54,163 nt of DNA from Klebsiella planticola ATCC 33531 (GCF_000735435.1 NZ_JMPP01000042.1:1-54163); one strand, 5' to 3'; counted from the stretch's first letter, positions 16,889 to 26,076 are shown. Notes: generated by a model from the letters alone, not told the origin. Program-made: numbers and translations.

Positions 16889-17488
16889 TTATTGTGGATT
16901 TTTTGCTTTCCAGGCATCCCATGCCTGCTTGATCTCTTGTTTCGCCGCGTCGGCATCGTTAAAGCCGTTCAGCTCGACCTTTTTACGTCCATCAGGCAGC
17001 TGCTTATAGACGCGGAAAAAGGCCTGCAGCCGCTCCTGCTCAATATGAGGCAGGTCGCTGATATTCTTGATGTCATCATAGGTCGGGTCGATTTTGCTCG
17101 CCGGCACGGCAATAATCTTATCGTCCTTTTCCCCACCATCGATCATTTTCAGGACGCCGATCGCCCGCAGCTTAATCAGCGTCCCCGGCGCCATCGGTGC
17201 GCGGGTGTAGAACACCACATCCAGCGGATCGCCGTCTCCCGCCAGCGACTGGGTCAGCGAACCGTAGTTAGCCGGGTAGGCGACCGGCATCGACTGGAAA
17301 CGATCGGCTATAATAAATCCCGTTTTGGCGTCAGTTTCATATTTGATGATACCGCCCGTCGGAATTTCCGTGACCGCGTAAAACTCTTGCGGATTGTTCT
17401 CCGGCTGCGGAAAGTCCAGTACGTTATGGGCCTGAGCGGCGGCAGACAGAAACAGCGATGCGGCGAGGACAGTTTTTACCAGATGCAT
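16889..17488 (-). CDS. Exported family I inorganic pyrophosphatase
   Basis: 199 residues. A signal peptide is visible (MHLVKTVLAASLFLSAAAQA, cleavage near residue 20), so the enzyme should act in the periplasm. The catalytic core follows family I pyrophosphatases: EIPTGGIIKYE, AYPANYGSL, the metal-binding GDGDPLDVV with three Asp, and KIDPTYDDIKNISDLPH. The C-terminal helix region matches E. coli Ppa in pattern. It hydrolyses pyrophosphate to phosphate. Exported forms are much rarer than the cytoplasmic enzyme and may recover phosphate from external pyrophosphate. The gene is divergent from adhP, with a 256-base shared upstream region, and a terminator follows. Confidence 0.88.
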   Translation of the reverse strand: MHLVKTVLAASLFLSAAAQAHNVLDFPQPENNPQEFYAVTEIPTGGIIKYETDAKTGFIIADRFQSMPVAYPANYGSLTQSLAGDGDPLDVVFYTRAPMAPGTLIKLRAIGVLKMIDGGEKDDKIIAVPASKIDPTYDDIKNISDLPHIEQERLQAFFRVYKQLPDGRKKVELNGFNDADAAKQEIKQAWDAWKAKNPQ

Positions 17489-17744
17489 TGTAGTATCACT
17501 CTGTTGTTATAAGAAATTTGCCTGTAACAGCCTGCCGGTTAGCAATGAACAGAATATGACGACCTCATTTCATAATTATTAACAGCCAAAATTCACATAA
17601 ATGTTCGAATTTTGCGCCATTAGTGCTGCTTCAGACCACATATTTCACTAGCACCCTTGCATTCCTGACTATTAGGGTTAATCCTTAATGAGTATTATTT
17701 AAGAGTAAGCACCCCCTTTTTTCTTCAAAATTCAAGGAGTAAAC

Positions 17745-18755
17745 ATGAAGGCAGCCGTTGTTACCCACGATCATCAGGTTGATGTGACGGAAAAAACACT
17801 GCGTCCCCTGCAACATGGAGAGGCGTTGTTGAAAATGGAGTGCTGTGGCGTATGCCATACCGACCTGCACGTGAAAAACGGCGATTTTGGCGATAAAACC
17901 GGTGTAATTCTGGGCCATGAAGGCGTGGGCGTGGTACAGCAGGTCGGTCCGGGGGTCACCTCCCTGAAACCGGGCGACCGCGCCAGCGTGGCGTGGTTCT
18001 TCGAAGGCTGCGGGCACTGCGATTACTGTAACAGCGGCAACGAAACGCTCTGCCGTTCGGTAAAAAATGCCGGTTACAGCGTAGACGGCGGCATGGCTGA
18101 AGAGTGCATCGTCACCGCTAACTATGCGGTCAAAGTGCCGGACGGCCTCGACTCTGCCGCCGCCAGCAGCATCACCTGCGCGGGTGTGACCACCTATAAA
18201 GCGGTGAAAGTCTCCCATATTAAACCGGGTCAATGGATTGCCATCTACGGTCTTGGTGGTCTCGGCAACCTGGCGCTGCAGTATGCGAAAAACGTGTTCA
18301 ATGCCAAAGTCATCGCCATCGACGTTAACGATGCGCAGCTGGCGCTGGCGGCCGAGATGGGCGCAGACCTGACCATTAACTCCCGCAACGAAGATGCAGC
18401 GAAAGTGATTCAGGAAAAAACCGGCGGTGCTCACGCAGCCGTCGTCACCGCGGTGGCCAAAGCGGCGTTTAACTCCGCCGTTGACGCCGTACGCGCCGGT
18501 GGCCGCGTGGTGGCCGTTGGCCTGCCTCCGGAAGCCATGAGCCTCGATATTCCGCGTCTGGTGCTGGATGGCATCGAAGTGGTGGGCTCCCTGGTCGGCA
18601 CCCGTCAGGATCTGACCGAAGCCTTCCAGTTCGCGGCCGAAGGGAAAGTGGTTCCTAAAGTGACGCTGCGTCCGCTGGGCGATATCAACGCCATCTTTAA
18701 AGAGATGGAACAGGGGCAAATTCGCGGCCGTATGGTTATCGATTTCCGCCGCTAA
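17745..18755 (+). CDS. adhP: Zinc-dependent alcohol dehydrogenase AdhP (ethanol-preferring)
   Basis: 336 residues, colinear with E. coli AdhP from [20 protein letters not shown] to GRMVIDFRR. It oxidises ethanol and other primary alcohols to aldehydes with NAD in the cytoplasm. Catalytic zinc ligands lie in [10 protein letters not shown] (Cys) and GHEGVGVV (His). The structural zinc cysteines are in [15 protein letters not shown], and the NAD-binding turn is [11 protein letters not shown]. The start follows AAGGAG. Position near maeA repeats E. coli. A possible -35 TTGCAT lies at 17657-17662. A hairpin follows the stop. Confidence 0.97.
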   Translation: MKAAVVTHDHQVDVTEKTLRPLQHGEALLKMECCGVCHTDLHVKNGDFGDKTGVILGHEGVGVVQQVGPGVTSLKPGDRASVAWFFEGCGHCDYCNSGNETLCRSVKNAGYSVDGGMAEECIVTANYAVKVPDGLDSAAASSITCAGVTTYKAVKVSHIKPGQWIAIYGLGGLGNLALQYAKNVFNAKVIAIDVNDAQLALAAEMGADLTINSRNEDAAKVIQEKTGGAHAAVVTAVAKAAFNSAVDAVRAGGRVVAVGLPPEAMSLDIPRLVLDGIEVVGSLVGTRQDLTEAFQFAAEGKVVPKVTLRPLGDINAIFKEMEQGQIRGRMVIDFRR

Positions 18756-18763
18756 GCCTCGCG

Positions 18764-18784
18764 CCTCTCCCGCTCCGGGAGAGG
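18764..18784 (+). terminator. Hairpin after adhP
   Basis: CCTCTCCCG (18764-18772) pairs with CGGGAGAGG (18776-18784) around CTC, followed by a short T-stretch. Confidence 0.6.
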
Positions 18785-18860
18785 CCGTTTCATTACGCTG
18801 GCCGCCCGGCATGCTCCCGTTTCGCCAGCTATCTCCCGCATAGAATATTTCCCCGTCGCG

Positions 18861-18954
18861 GCAAATGCCTTTTCCGCAAATGCTTAGCGCAATTCGTTGG
18901 TTCCTTTGTTTATATCCGCGCCCGATGATGGCAACACAATAGATAACAAAGGAA
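18861..18954 (+). promoter_or_regulatory. Leader of the ABC/LLM operon: direct repeats and a stem covering the ribosome site
   Basis: GCAAATGC occurs twice in direct repeat (18861-18868 and 18876-18883). Further on, TTCCTTTGTT (18901-18910) is the exact complement of AACAAAGGAA (18945-18954), which contains the ribosome-binding site of the first gene. The resulting 10-bp stem with a 34-base loop would hide that site. Direct repeats are possible activator sites; both roles are inferred. Confidence 0.45.
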
Positions 18955-18960
18955 TTCACC

Positions 18961-20583
18961 ATGCAAAGCCGTTTTCGTCTGCCCGCGTTGGCAGCCCTTT
19001 TTTTAACCGGCGCTTTTTCCGCCTGGGCCGCCGATACGCCGGTGAAAGGCGGGACATTAATCTATCTGGAGCAGCAGCCGCACACCAATCTCTATCCACC
19101 GGCCGGAGGGTTCTATCCCAACGGCGGCATTCTCAATCAAATAACCGATAAATTAACCTGGCAAAACCCGAAGACGCTGGCGGTTGAACCGTGGATTGCA
19201 GAGAGCTGGGTAACGAACGCCGACAAAACCGAATACACCTTTACGCTGCGTCCAGGCATCACCTTCTCCGACGGCACCCCGCTGGATGCCAACGCGGTGG
19301 CCAAAAATTTTGATACCTACGGTCTCGGCAATAAAGCCCATCGGCTGCCGGTCTCTGAAGTGATCAACAACTACGACCATAGCGAAGTCATCAATCCGCT
19401 GACGGTGAAGTTTTACTTCAAAAAACCGTCGCCCGGTTTTCTGCAGGGCACCGCTACCATTGGCTCCGGGCTGGTCTCTCTCAGCACCTTGCAGCGTAAT
19501 TTCGACGAACTCGGCGACGCGCGCAATATTATCGGCTCCGGGCCCTTTGTCGTTAAAGATGAAAAGCCGGGTCGCGAGCTGACGCTGGTCGCCCGTAAGG
19601 ATTACCAGTGGGGGCCGAAAAACCTGGCTCAACAGGGGCCGGCCAACCTCGACGGTATTACCTTTATCGTCACCCCGGAAGACAGCGTGCGTATCGGGGC
19701 GTTACTGGCGGGTCAGGCCGATTTTATCCGCCAGGTTCAGGCCTACGATGAAAAACAGGCGACCGACCAGGGATTCAGGATTTATGCCGCCCCTACTCGC
19801 GGCGTCAATGACAGCCTGAGTTTCCGCCCGGATAACCCGCTGGTGTCCGACCTGCGCGTCCGCCAGGCGCTGCTGCATGCCACCAACGCAAAACAGGTGG
19901 TGGATACGCTGTTCTCCGCCAATTACCCGCAGGCGACCTCGGCTATCGCCAGCACGGCGGCAGGTTACGTCAATCTGAGCGACAAGCTGACCTTCGATCA
20001 AGCCCAGGCCAGGCAGTTGCTCGATGAAGCCGGGTGGAAACCGGCCGCCGACGGGATCAGAGAGAAAGAGGGCCAGCGCCTGGCGCTGACGGTCTATGAA
20101 TCGCTGCCGCAACCGCAAAACAAAGAGGTGCTCCAGCTGATTGCTCAGCAGTGGCGCCAGGTGGGGGCGGCGCTGAGCGTAAAAGCGGGCGATGCCGGTA
20201 GCCGGGTTATTGATAACCTCGATCCGCTGAAGACCCCGCTGACCGTTTCAGAAGTGGGGCGCGCCGACCCGGACGTGGTGAAAAGCATGTTCTTCCCGAC
20301 CAACCGCGATGCCCTGCTGCAACAGGGCGGTTCCAGCGACAAAGTGCAGCACTTTCGCGACGATAAGCTTAACGATCTGCTGACTGCGATTTCCGCCGAA
20401 GTCGATCCGCAAAAACGCCTGCAGCTGACCGGCGATGCCCAGCGTTATTTGCTGGATAACGCCTACGTGATCCCGATCTTTGAAGAGCCGCAGGTCTTTG
20501 CCGGTGCGCCGTGGGTGAAGGGCGTGAGCTTTGAAGCCGTCGGTCGTCCATCGTTCTACGGCACCTGGCTGGAAAAGCACTAA
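18961..20583 (+). CDS. ABC transporter periplasmic substrate-binding protein (family 5, dipeptide/nickel type)
   Basis: 540 residues with a signal peptide (LPALAALFLTGAFSAWA, cleavage near residue 24). The mature part follows the family 5 pattern: GGTLIYLEQQP, then LTWQNPKTLAVEPWIAESW, YTFTLRPGITFSDGTPLDA and LLDEAGWKP. It matches what I recall of the KPN_01854-type family, a peptide-like binding protein that travels with the luciferase-like and AhpD-domain genes seen here. Ligand unknown; no lipobox is visible. It is the first gene of a six-gene operon and starts inside the stem described at 18901-18954. It should deliver substrate to the two permeases downstream. Confidence 0.88.
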   Translation: MQSRFRLPALAALFLTGAFSAWAADTPVKGGTLIYLEQQPHTNLYPPAGGFYPNGGILNQITDKLTWQNPKTLAVEPWIAESWVTNADKTEYTFTLRPGITFSDGTPLDANAVAKNFDTYGLGNKAHRLPVSEVINNYDHSEVINPLTVKFYFKKPSPGFLQGTATIGSGLVSLSTLQRNFDELGDARNIIGSGPFVVKDEKPGRELTLVARKDYQWGPKNLAQQGPANLDGITFIVTPEDSVRIGALLAGQADFIRQVQAYDEKQATDQGFRIYAAPTRGVNDSLSFRPDNPLVSDLRVRQALLHATNAKQVVDTLFSANYPQATSAIASTAAGYVNLSDKLTFDQAQARQLLDEAGWKPAADGIREKEGQRLALTVYESLPQPQNKEVLQLIAQQWRQVGAALSVKAGDAGSRVIDNLDPLKTPLTVSEVGRADPDVVKSMFFPTNRDALLQQGGSSDKVQHFRDDKLNDLLTAISAEVDPQKRLQLTGDAQRYLLDNAYVIPIFEEPQVFAGAPWVKGVSFEAVGRPSFYGTWLEKH

Positions 20584-20593
20584 GGAGCATGGG

Positions 20594-21538
20594 ATGAGCC
20601 ATAACCTTCTGCGACGTCTGGGCCAGAGTTTACTGGTGCTGTGGGCGGCCTTCACCCTCTCCTTCGTGCTGCTGCAGGTGCTGCCGGGGGACGCGGTGCT
20701 GATCAAGTTCCAGAACCCGGATCTGGGTCTCAGTCCGGCGCAAATCGCCGATATGCGTATCGCCTACGGCGCAGACAGCCCGATCTGGAAGCAGTATTTC
20801 CACACCTTAGCAGCGATGCTGCAGGGGGATTTTGGCTACTCGTTACAGGCAGGTATTGCGGTCAGTACGCTGCTGGCCAGCAACCTGCCGGATACCCTCA
20901 GCCTCGCGATCCCGGCGTTTATACTGGCTATCGCGCTGGCCTTTAGCCTGGCCTTCGCCTCGCGCCTGCCGGGGCTGCGCTGGCTGAGCAATACCTTACA
21001 GTCTTTACCGGTGCTGTTTATCTCGCTGCCGACGTTCTGGTTAGGCATTGCGCTGATTCAACTCTTCTCCTTCCAGCTGCGCTGGATCCCGGTGATCAAC
21101 CCTGGCCCGCTCCAGGGGCTGATACTGCCGATCATCGCCGTCGCGGTGCCCATTTCCGCCCCGCTGGCGCAGATCCTGATGCGCAGCATGGACCAGGTGG
21201 CGGCCCTGCCGTTTGTCGCCGTTGCCCGTGCCAAAGGAATGAGTGAAACCGGCGTTCTGTGGCGACACGTCACCGGCAACGCCCTGCTACCGGCGTTGAA
21301 TATCGCCGGGCTGCTGCTGGGAGAGCTGATCGCCGGCGCACTGATTACCGAAACCGTCTTCGGTCGCGGCGGTCTGGGTCAGTTGACCCAGCAGGCGGTC
21401 AACAATCAGGATATTGCCGTATTACAGGCGGTGGTGATGATCTCCGCCCTCGCATTTGTGTTGATTAACCTGCTGGTGGATCTGTTGATGCCGCTGTTCG
21501 ATCCACGCCTGAAAACAGTGACCGGAGGCGTGGTATGA
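20594..21538 (+). CDS. ABC transporter permease (DppB/OppB type)
   Basis: 314 residues from ATG 20594, preceded by AAGGAG; an earlier in-frame start lies inside the upstream gene and is unlikely. There are six hydrophobic segments, an N-terminal LRRLGQSLLVLWAAFTLSF and the coupling-loop motif near FVAVARAKGMSE. The C-terminal part (ETVFGRGGLGQL, then ALAFVLINLLVDLLMPLFDP) is classic for the B-type permease. It sits 10 bases after the binding-protein gene and overlaps the next permease by 4 bases. It forms the inner-membrane channel together with that permease. Confidence 0.9.
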   Translation: MSHNLLRRLGQSLLVLWAAFTLSFVLLQVLPGDAVLIKFQNPDLGLSPAQIADMRIAYGADSPIWKQYFHTLAAMLQGDFGYSLQAGIAVSTLLASNLPDTLSLAIPAFILAIALAFSLAFASRLPGLRWLSNTLQSLPVLFISLPTFWLGIALIQLFSFQLRWIPVINPGPLQGLILPIIAVAVPISAPLAQILMRSMDQVAALPFVAVARAKGMSETGVLWRHVTGNALLPALNIAGLLLGELIAGALITETVFGRGGLGQLTQQAVNNQDIAVLQAVVMISALAFVLINLLVDLLMPLFDPRLKTVTGGVV

Positions 21539-22386
21539 GTCTCGTTGATTACGCCACCGCCGCTCGCCGACGGGCGCCCGGTCGTCGACCGCTGCGTTTC
21601 CAGCCGGGGCTATGGCTCGCCTGGAGCATCATGATCATCGCGCTGTTGATGGCGCTCGCCCCGCAGCTGTTCAGCGGCTATAACCCGCTCGAAGGTACCG
21701 TCGGCGCACAGCGTCTGGCGCCGCAGGCCGGCCACTGGCTGGGAACCGACCAGCTGGGACGCGACCTGTGGACGCGGATCGTCTATGGCGCGGTCCACTC
21801 TCTTTCCGCCGCGCTGGCGGCCGTCGCTATCGGACTGTTGGTCGGCACCGCGCTCGGCACGCTGGCCGGCGCCGTTGCCGGACGCGTCGAGTCGCTGGTG
21901 ATGCGCCTGGTTGATGTCCTGCTGGCCATCCCGTCGCTGCTGCTGTCATTAACGGTGATTATCCTGCTCGGTTTCGGCACCGTGAACGCCGCGGTGGCCG
22001 TGGGCGTCGCCGCCATTGCCAGCTTTGCCCGCCTGGCGCGAGCGGAAGTGGTCCGCGTGCGGCACAGCGACTACGTCGAAGCGGCCTTTGGCAGCGGCGG
22101 CACTTTCTTCGCCGTCTTCTGGCGACATATTTTACCTAACTCACTCACCGCCGTACTGGCCTTCGCCACGCTGCAGTTTGGCCAGGCGATTCTCGCCCTC
22201 TCTACCCTGAGTTTTCTCGGCTACGGTACGCCGCCGCCGGTGCCGGAATGGGGGCTGCTGATCGCCGAGGGACGTAACTATCTTTCAACCGCCTGGTGGC
22301 TGACCACCTTTCCCGGCGTGGCGGTCGTCGCGGTAGTGCTGGCGGCCAACCGCATCAGCCGTCAATTTAGCGGAGAGCGCTCATGA
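21535..22386 (+). CDS. ABC transporter permease (DppC/OppC type)
   Basis: 283 residues, with an ATGA overlap at each end of the gene. The N-terminal cytoplasmic tail is followed by a first membrane segment and then HWLGTDQLGRDLWTRIVYGA, the hallmark of the C-type permease. The inner-membrane segments and the coupling helix region (SFARLARAEVVRVRHSDYVE) follow. It pairs with the B-type permease and should be driven by the double ATPase encoded next. Confidence 0.9.
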   Translation: MSLVDYATAARRRAPGRRPLRFQPGLWLAWSIMIIALLMALAPQLFSGYNPLEGTVGAQRLAPQAGHWLGTDQLGRDLWTRIVYGAVHSLSAALAAVAIGLLVGTALGTLAGAVAGRVESLVMRLVDVLLAIPSLLLSLTVIILLGFGTVNAAVAVGVAAIASFARLARAEVVRVRHSDYVEAAFGSGGTFFAVFWRHILPNSLTAVLAFATLQFGQAILALSTLSFLGYGTPPPVPEWGLLIAEGRNYLSTAWWLTTFPGVAVVAVVLAANRISRQFSGERS

Positions 22387-23987
22387 ACGTATTACGGGTG
22401 GAAAACCTGCGCATCAGCTACCGCTCGCAGCACCGCTGGCAGGAAGTGGTACATAACGTCAGTTTCAGCCTGCAACGCGGCGAAATGCTGGCATTTGTCG
22501 GGGAGTCCGGATCCGGCAAAACCACCACCGCCCAGGCCATTATCGGCCTGCTGGCGAACAATGCCCGACGCGACAGCGGACGCGTGGAGATTAACGGCGA
22601 GGATATCAGCGGCTGGTCGGGGAAACGACTTGATAGTCTGCGCGGCACGCGTATCAGTCTGGTCCCGCAGGACCCGGGCAACTCCCTGAACCCGGTACAA
22701 ACGATCGGCGCCCAGGTTGGCGAAATTCTGCGTCTGCACCAGAAAGCGCGCGCTGCCGTACGCAAGCAGCAGGTACTGGCCCTGCTGAGCAAAGTTGGCC
22801 TCAGCCACCCCGAACAGCGCTTTTATCAGTATCCGCATCAGCTCTCCGGCGGCATGAAGCAGCGGGTGTTAATTGCTATCGCCATTGCCCTGAAGCCGGA
22901 CCTGATCATTGCCGACGAACCGACCAGCGCCCTCGATGTCACCGTACAAAAACGCATTCTCAACCTCCTCGATACCCTGCGCCGGGAGTCCGGAACGGCG
23001 GTACTGCTCGTCACCCACGATCTGGCGCTGGCGGCGCAGCGTGCCGACCGGCTGCTGGTTTTTCGCCACGGAGAAATTCAGGAACAGGGCATCACGGCGG
23101 ATCTCATCCGCGCGCCGCAACACGCCTACACTCGTCAGCTGCTGAGCGATCTGCAGGGAACCCAGCCCACAATCGGAGCAGCGCCGCGCCACCATCCGGC
23201 GACGGCCGCTATCCGGGTCGCGGATATCAGTAAACGTTTTTCGCTGGGTGATGCCGGGCTGCAGGCGCTTGACGCCGTCAGCTTTGAGGTGAAACGCGGC
23301 ACGACCCATGCGTTAGTTGGCGAATCAGGTTCGGGCAAAACCACGCTGGCGCGGATTCTGCTCGGATTTGAACAGGCCGATAGCGGCCATATCGCCATCG
23401 ATGGTATCGATGCCGGTCATTTAAGTCGCGAGGCGCAGCGTCAGCTGCGGCGTAAAATTCAGTTCGTCTATCAGAACCCGTTCGCCTCGCTCGACCCGCG
23501 TCAGACCCTGTTTGAGATTATCGAAGAGCCGCTGAAAAATTTCGAACCGCTGAGTCCGCTCACCCGCCGTGCCCGCGTCGAGGCGGTTGCCGCCCGGGTC
23601 GCGCTGGCTCCGGAGCTGCTGACGCGGACCGCCCGCGAGCTTTCCGGCGGCCAGCGCCAGCGGGTCGCCATTGCCCGGGCGCTGGTGCTGGAGCCGACGA
23701 TTCTGGTTCTTGACGAAGCCACTTCCGCGCTGGATGTCACGGTGCAGGCGCAGATTCTCGCCCTGCTTCAGCAGCTGCAGCAACAGCTGGGGCTGACCTA
23801 TCTGTTTATCACCCACGACCTGGCGACGGTGCGCCGCATCGCGCAGAGCGTCACGGTACTGCGCGCCGGTCAGGTTGTGGAATACGGCGAGGTCAACCGC
23901 CTGTTTAACCAGCCGCAGCACGCCTATACCCGTGAACTCATCGCCGCCATTCCCCACCTGTCCACCCTGAGCAAGGAGATCGCATGA
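22383..23987 (+). CDS. ABC transporter ATP-binding protein with two fused ATPase domains
   Basis: 534 residues containing two complete ABC domains, equivalent to DppD and DppF in one chain. First domain: Walker A GESGSGKTTT, signature LSGGMKQRVLIAIAIA, Walker B LIIADEPTSALDVT. Second domain: GESGSGKTTLA, ELSGGQRQRVAIARAL, LVLDEATSALDVT. Fused forms of this kind are common in glutathione- or peptide-type importers. It is translationally coupled on both sides (4-base overlaps), so transporter subunits are made together with the enzymes that follow. Confidence 0.92.
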   Translation: MNVLRVENLRISYRSQHRWQEVVHNVSFSLQRGEMLAFVGESGSGKTTTAQAIIGLLANNARRDSGRVEINGEDISGWSGKRLDSLRGTRISLVPQDPGNSLNPVQTIGAQVGEILRLHQKARAAVRKQQVLALLSKVGLSHPEQRFYQYPHQLSGGMKQRVLIAIAIALKPDLIIADEPTSALDVTVQKRILNLLDTLRRESGTAVLLVTHDLALAAQRADRLLVFRHGEIQEQGITADLIRAPQHAYTRQLLSDLQGTQPTIGAAPRHHPATAAIRVADISKRFSLGDAGLQALDAVSFEVKRGTTHALVGESGSGKTTLARILLGFEQADSGHIAIDGIDAGHLSREAQRQLRRKIQFVYQNPFASLDPRQTLFEIIEEPLKNFEPLSPLTRRARVEAVAARVALAPELLTRTARELSGGQRQRVAIARALVLEPTILVLDEATSALDVTVQAQILALLQQLQQQLGLTYLFITHDLATVRRIAQSVTVLRAGQVVEYGEVNRLFNQPQHAYTRELIAAIPHLSTLSKEIA

Positions 23988-24973
23988 CGCGTAAACGCCT
24001 GGGTTTTTTCACCCGCCTGCTGGACTCTGCCCCTGCGCAACAGCGCTACCGGCTGGCAACCGAACAGATTCGCCACGCCGAACGACTCGGTTTTGACAGC
24101 GCGTGGATTGCCCAGCATCACTTCCACGAGCATGAAGGCGGGTTGCCGTCACCGCTGGTCTTTCTCGCCCACGTGGCGGCACAGACCGAACGGATTCGCC
24201 TCGGTACCGCCATTATTACGCTGCCGATGGAGAACGCACTGCGGGTCGCCGAAGATGCGGCGGTGCTGGATCTCCTGGCCAACGGGCGTCTTGAAGTCGG
24301 CTTTGGCTCCGGCGGCACGCCAACCTCTTTTTTGCCGTTTGGCCTAACCAGCGAACAGCGGGGAGCCGCCTTTGCCGATAATCTGCATGTGATCCAGAGT
24401 GCCTGGCGCGGTGATTCACTGGCCCATCCTGACAACCATCTCTACCCGCCGGCGCCGCAGCTGGCTGAACGGATCTGGATAGCGACGTTTTCAATTGATG
24501 GTGCCGTTCGCGCCGGCCAGGCCGGTCACGGCCTGATGCTCTCCCGGACGCAGCCGCGCCCGCACGGTCAGCCGTATTTAGCGCTTGATGCCATCCAGAA
24601 TCCGCTGATCGATGCCTACCTCGCGGCGCTGCCCGCCGGCACAGCGCCAAGGATCCTCGCTTCGCGCACCGCTTTTATTGCCGACAGCCAGGAGTACGCC
24701 CTGCAGGTCGCCGCCCCCGGATTACGCCAGCAGGCGGCGGCACATCGCGCCGCCGGGTATGACATAATCGGTGACACTGTCACCGATCATCTGCTGCAAC
24801 TGGATGCCCACGTCGGTGATGTCGAACACGTGCAGGCCTCTCTGGCACGGGACAGCGTGCTGGCCCGCGTCACCGATATTTCGTTCCAGGTACACTCCGT
24901 TGAGCCCTCGCACCGTGACACGCTGCGTTCCCTTGAGCTGATCGCTCAGCATATCGCCCCGCAACTAAGGTAG
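23984..24973 (+). CDS. Luciferase-like flavin-dependent monooxygenase
   Basis: 329 residues with the bacterial luciferase-like (LLM) TIM-barrel pattern: TRLLDSAPAQQRYRLATEQI, then FDSAWIAQHHFHEHEGGLPS, RIRLGTAIITLPMENALRVAEDAAVLD and RLEVGFGSGGTP. It fits the KPN_01858-type family as I remember it. Relatives use reduced FMN and oxygen to attack C-S, C-N or C-C bonds; no separate flavin reductase is encoded here. The start overlaps the ATPase gene by 4 bases, and the next gene begins 8 bases after its stop. It probably modifies the compound that the transporter brings in. Substrate unknown. Confidence 0.85.
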   Translation: MTRKRLGFFTRLLDSAPAQQRYRLATEQIRHAERLGFDSAWIAQHHFHEHEGGLPSPLVFLAHVAAQTERIRLGTAIITLPMENALRVAEDAAVLDLLANGRLEVGFGSGGTPTSFLPFGLTSEQRGAAFADNLHVIQSAWRGDSLAHPDNHLYPPAPQLAERIWIATFSIDGAVRAGQAGHGLMLSRTQPRPHGQPYLALDAIQNPLIDAYLAALPAGTAPRILASRTAFIADSQEYALQVAAPGLRQQAAAHRAAGYDIIGDTVTDHLLQLDAHVGDVEHVQASLARDSVLARVTDISFQVHSVEPSHRDTLRSLELIAQHIAPQLR

Positions 24974-24981
24974 GAGTCACC

Positions 24982-26076
24982 ATGACACTGAGTCAGGATA
25001 TTTTGGCAGAGCTGGCAGAGATTTCCCCGGATTCCCCGTTAGCCGAGGCCCGGGCCGTGCGCGACGCGGCGACCCGCCACGCACAGGGCAGCTATGAGGT
25101 GCTGTTCAGCCAGCAGGATGAGGATTTCCCCCCCGATGAACGTTTTGCCGTCGCCGCCAAAGTGGCGAAGCTGCATCAGGCCGATGCGCTGGCCGCCCAC
25201 TATGCCGGTTTTGGCCTGGCCGACCCGACCTCCGCGCGGCTGACCCCGGCGCTGGCGTTTGCCCGTCTGTTAACCTTCAGCCCGGTAGAGGCCACCCCTT
25301 CGGCGCTGCAGGCGCTCACCCGCGCCGGCTGGACCCCGCGCGGGATAGTCACCCTCGCCCAGCTGATAGCCTTCGTCAGCTTCCAGAGCCGGTTACTCAA
25401 CGGCCTGCGGTTATTGAACGGAAAACCCTTTGCCAGCGCCGATACGCCGGTGGCGGCCGGTTTCTGGCATACCACCCGGCAGACCGTAAGCGGTAAGCCG
25501 GCCCCAGGGCATTTCACCCGTGATGAACTGAACTGGGAGCCCTGGCTTGAAGCCAAAGCGCTGGACGCCTTCAACGACGATGAACGGGCGATTCTGGCAA
25601 AATTTGGCCATACGGATTCCCCCTATTTTCGGCTGCTGGCGCGCAATCAGCCGGTACTGGAGCAGCGTACGCTGACCGACAAAGGCATCTTCTACACCCC
25701 CGGCGGTCTGCCGCGCGCGGAACGAGAGCTGGCCGCTACGGTCGCCAGTAAGGTCAACGGCTGTATTTATTGCGCATCGGTGCATGCCCGCAAGGCGGCG
25801 CAGCTGGCAAAAGATGAGAGTGCGATAGAAACGCTGCTGGCGGTGACGCCGGGGGAAATCTTGAGCGACGGCCAGTCGCCGCGCTGGCGGGCGGAAATAG
25901 ACTTTGCCGCCGCCCTGTCCGTCACGCCGCCTGCCCTGACCGCTGCGCATCTTGATCGCCTTGAAGAGCAGGGTCTGGACACCCTGGCCCAGCTCGATTT
26001 ACTGCAATCGGCGGCCTTTTTTGCGTGGGCTAACCGCCTGATGTTGACCCTTGGCGAACCGTGGGAAACGGATTAA
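24982..26076 (+). CDS. Fused CMD-domain / AhpD-type alkylhydroperoxidase protein
   Basis: 364 residues with two similar halves. Residues ~1-180 form a CMD-like helical domain (Avi_7170-like as I recall it) without an obvious CxxC. Residues ~190-364 form an AhpD-like domain with the redox motif GCIYCASVHARKAA, preceded by the conserved Glu in AERELAATVASKVN. In other bacteria the two parts are often separate adjacent genes; here they are one chain. AhpD proteins reduce peroxides or act on reactive intermediates, so it may protect against peroxide from the flavin enzyme. Its stop overlaps that of convergent araJ by 3 bases. Confidence 0.82.
   Translation: MTLSQDILAELAEISPDSPLAEARAVRDAATRHAQGSYEVLFSQQDEDFPPDERFAVAAKVAKLHQADALAAHYAGFGLADPTSARLTPALAFARLLTFSPVEATPSALQALTRAGWTPRGIVTLAQLIAFVSFQSRLLNGLRLLNGKPFASADTPVAAGFWHTTRQTVSGKPAPGHFTRDELNWEPWLEAKALDAFNDDERAILAKFGHTDSPYFRLLARNQPVLEQRTLTDKGIFYTPGGLPRAERELAATVASKVNGCIYCASVHARKAAQLAKDESAIETLLAVTPGEILSDGQSPRWRAEIDFAAALSVTPPALTAAHLDRLEEQGLDTLAQLDLLQSAAFFAWANRLMLTLGEPWETD

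Noticed and set aside
17685-18962. 425-residue minus-strand frame opposite adhP
   Set aside because: adhP is a full-length match to a known enzyme; the opposite frame lacks motifs.
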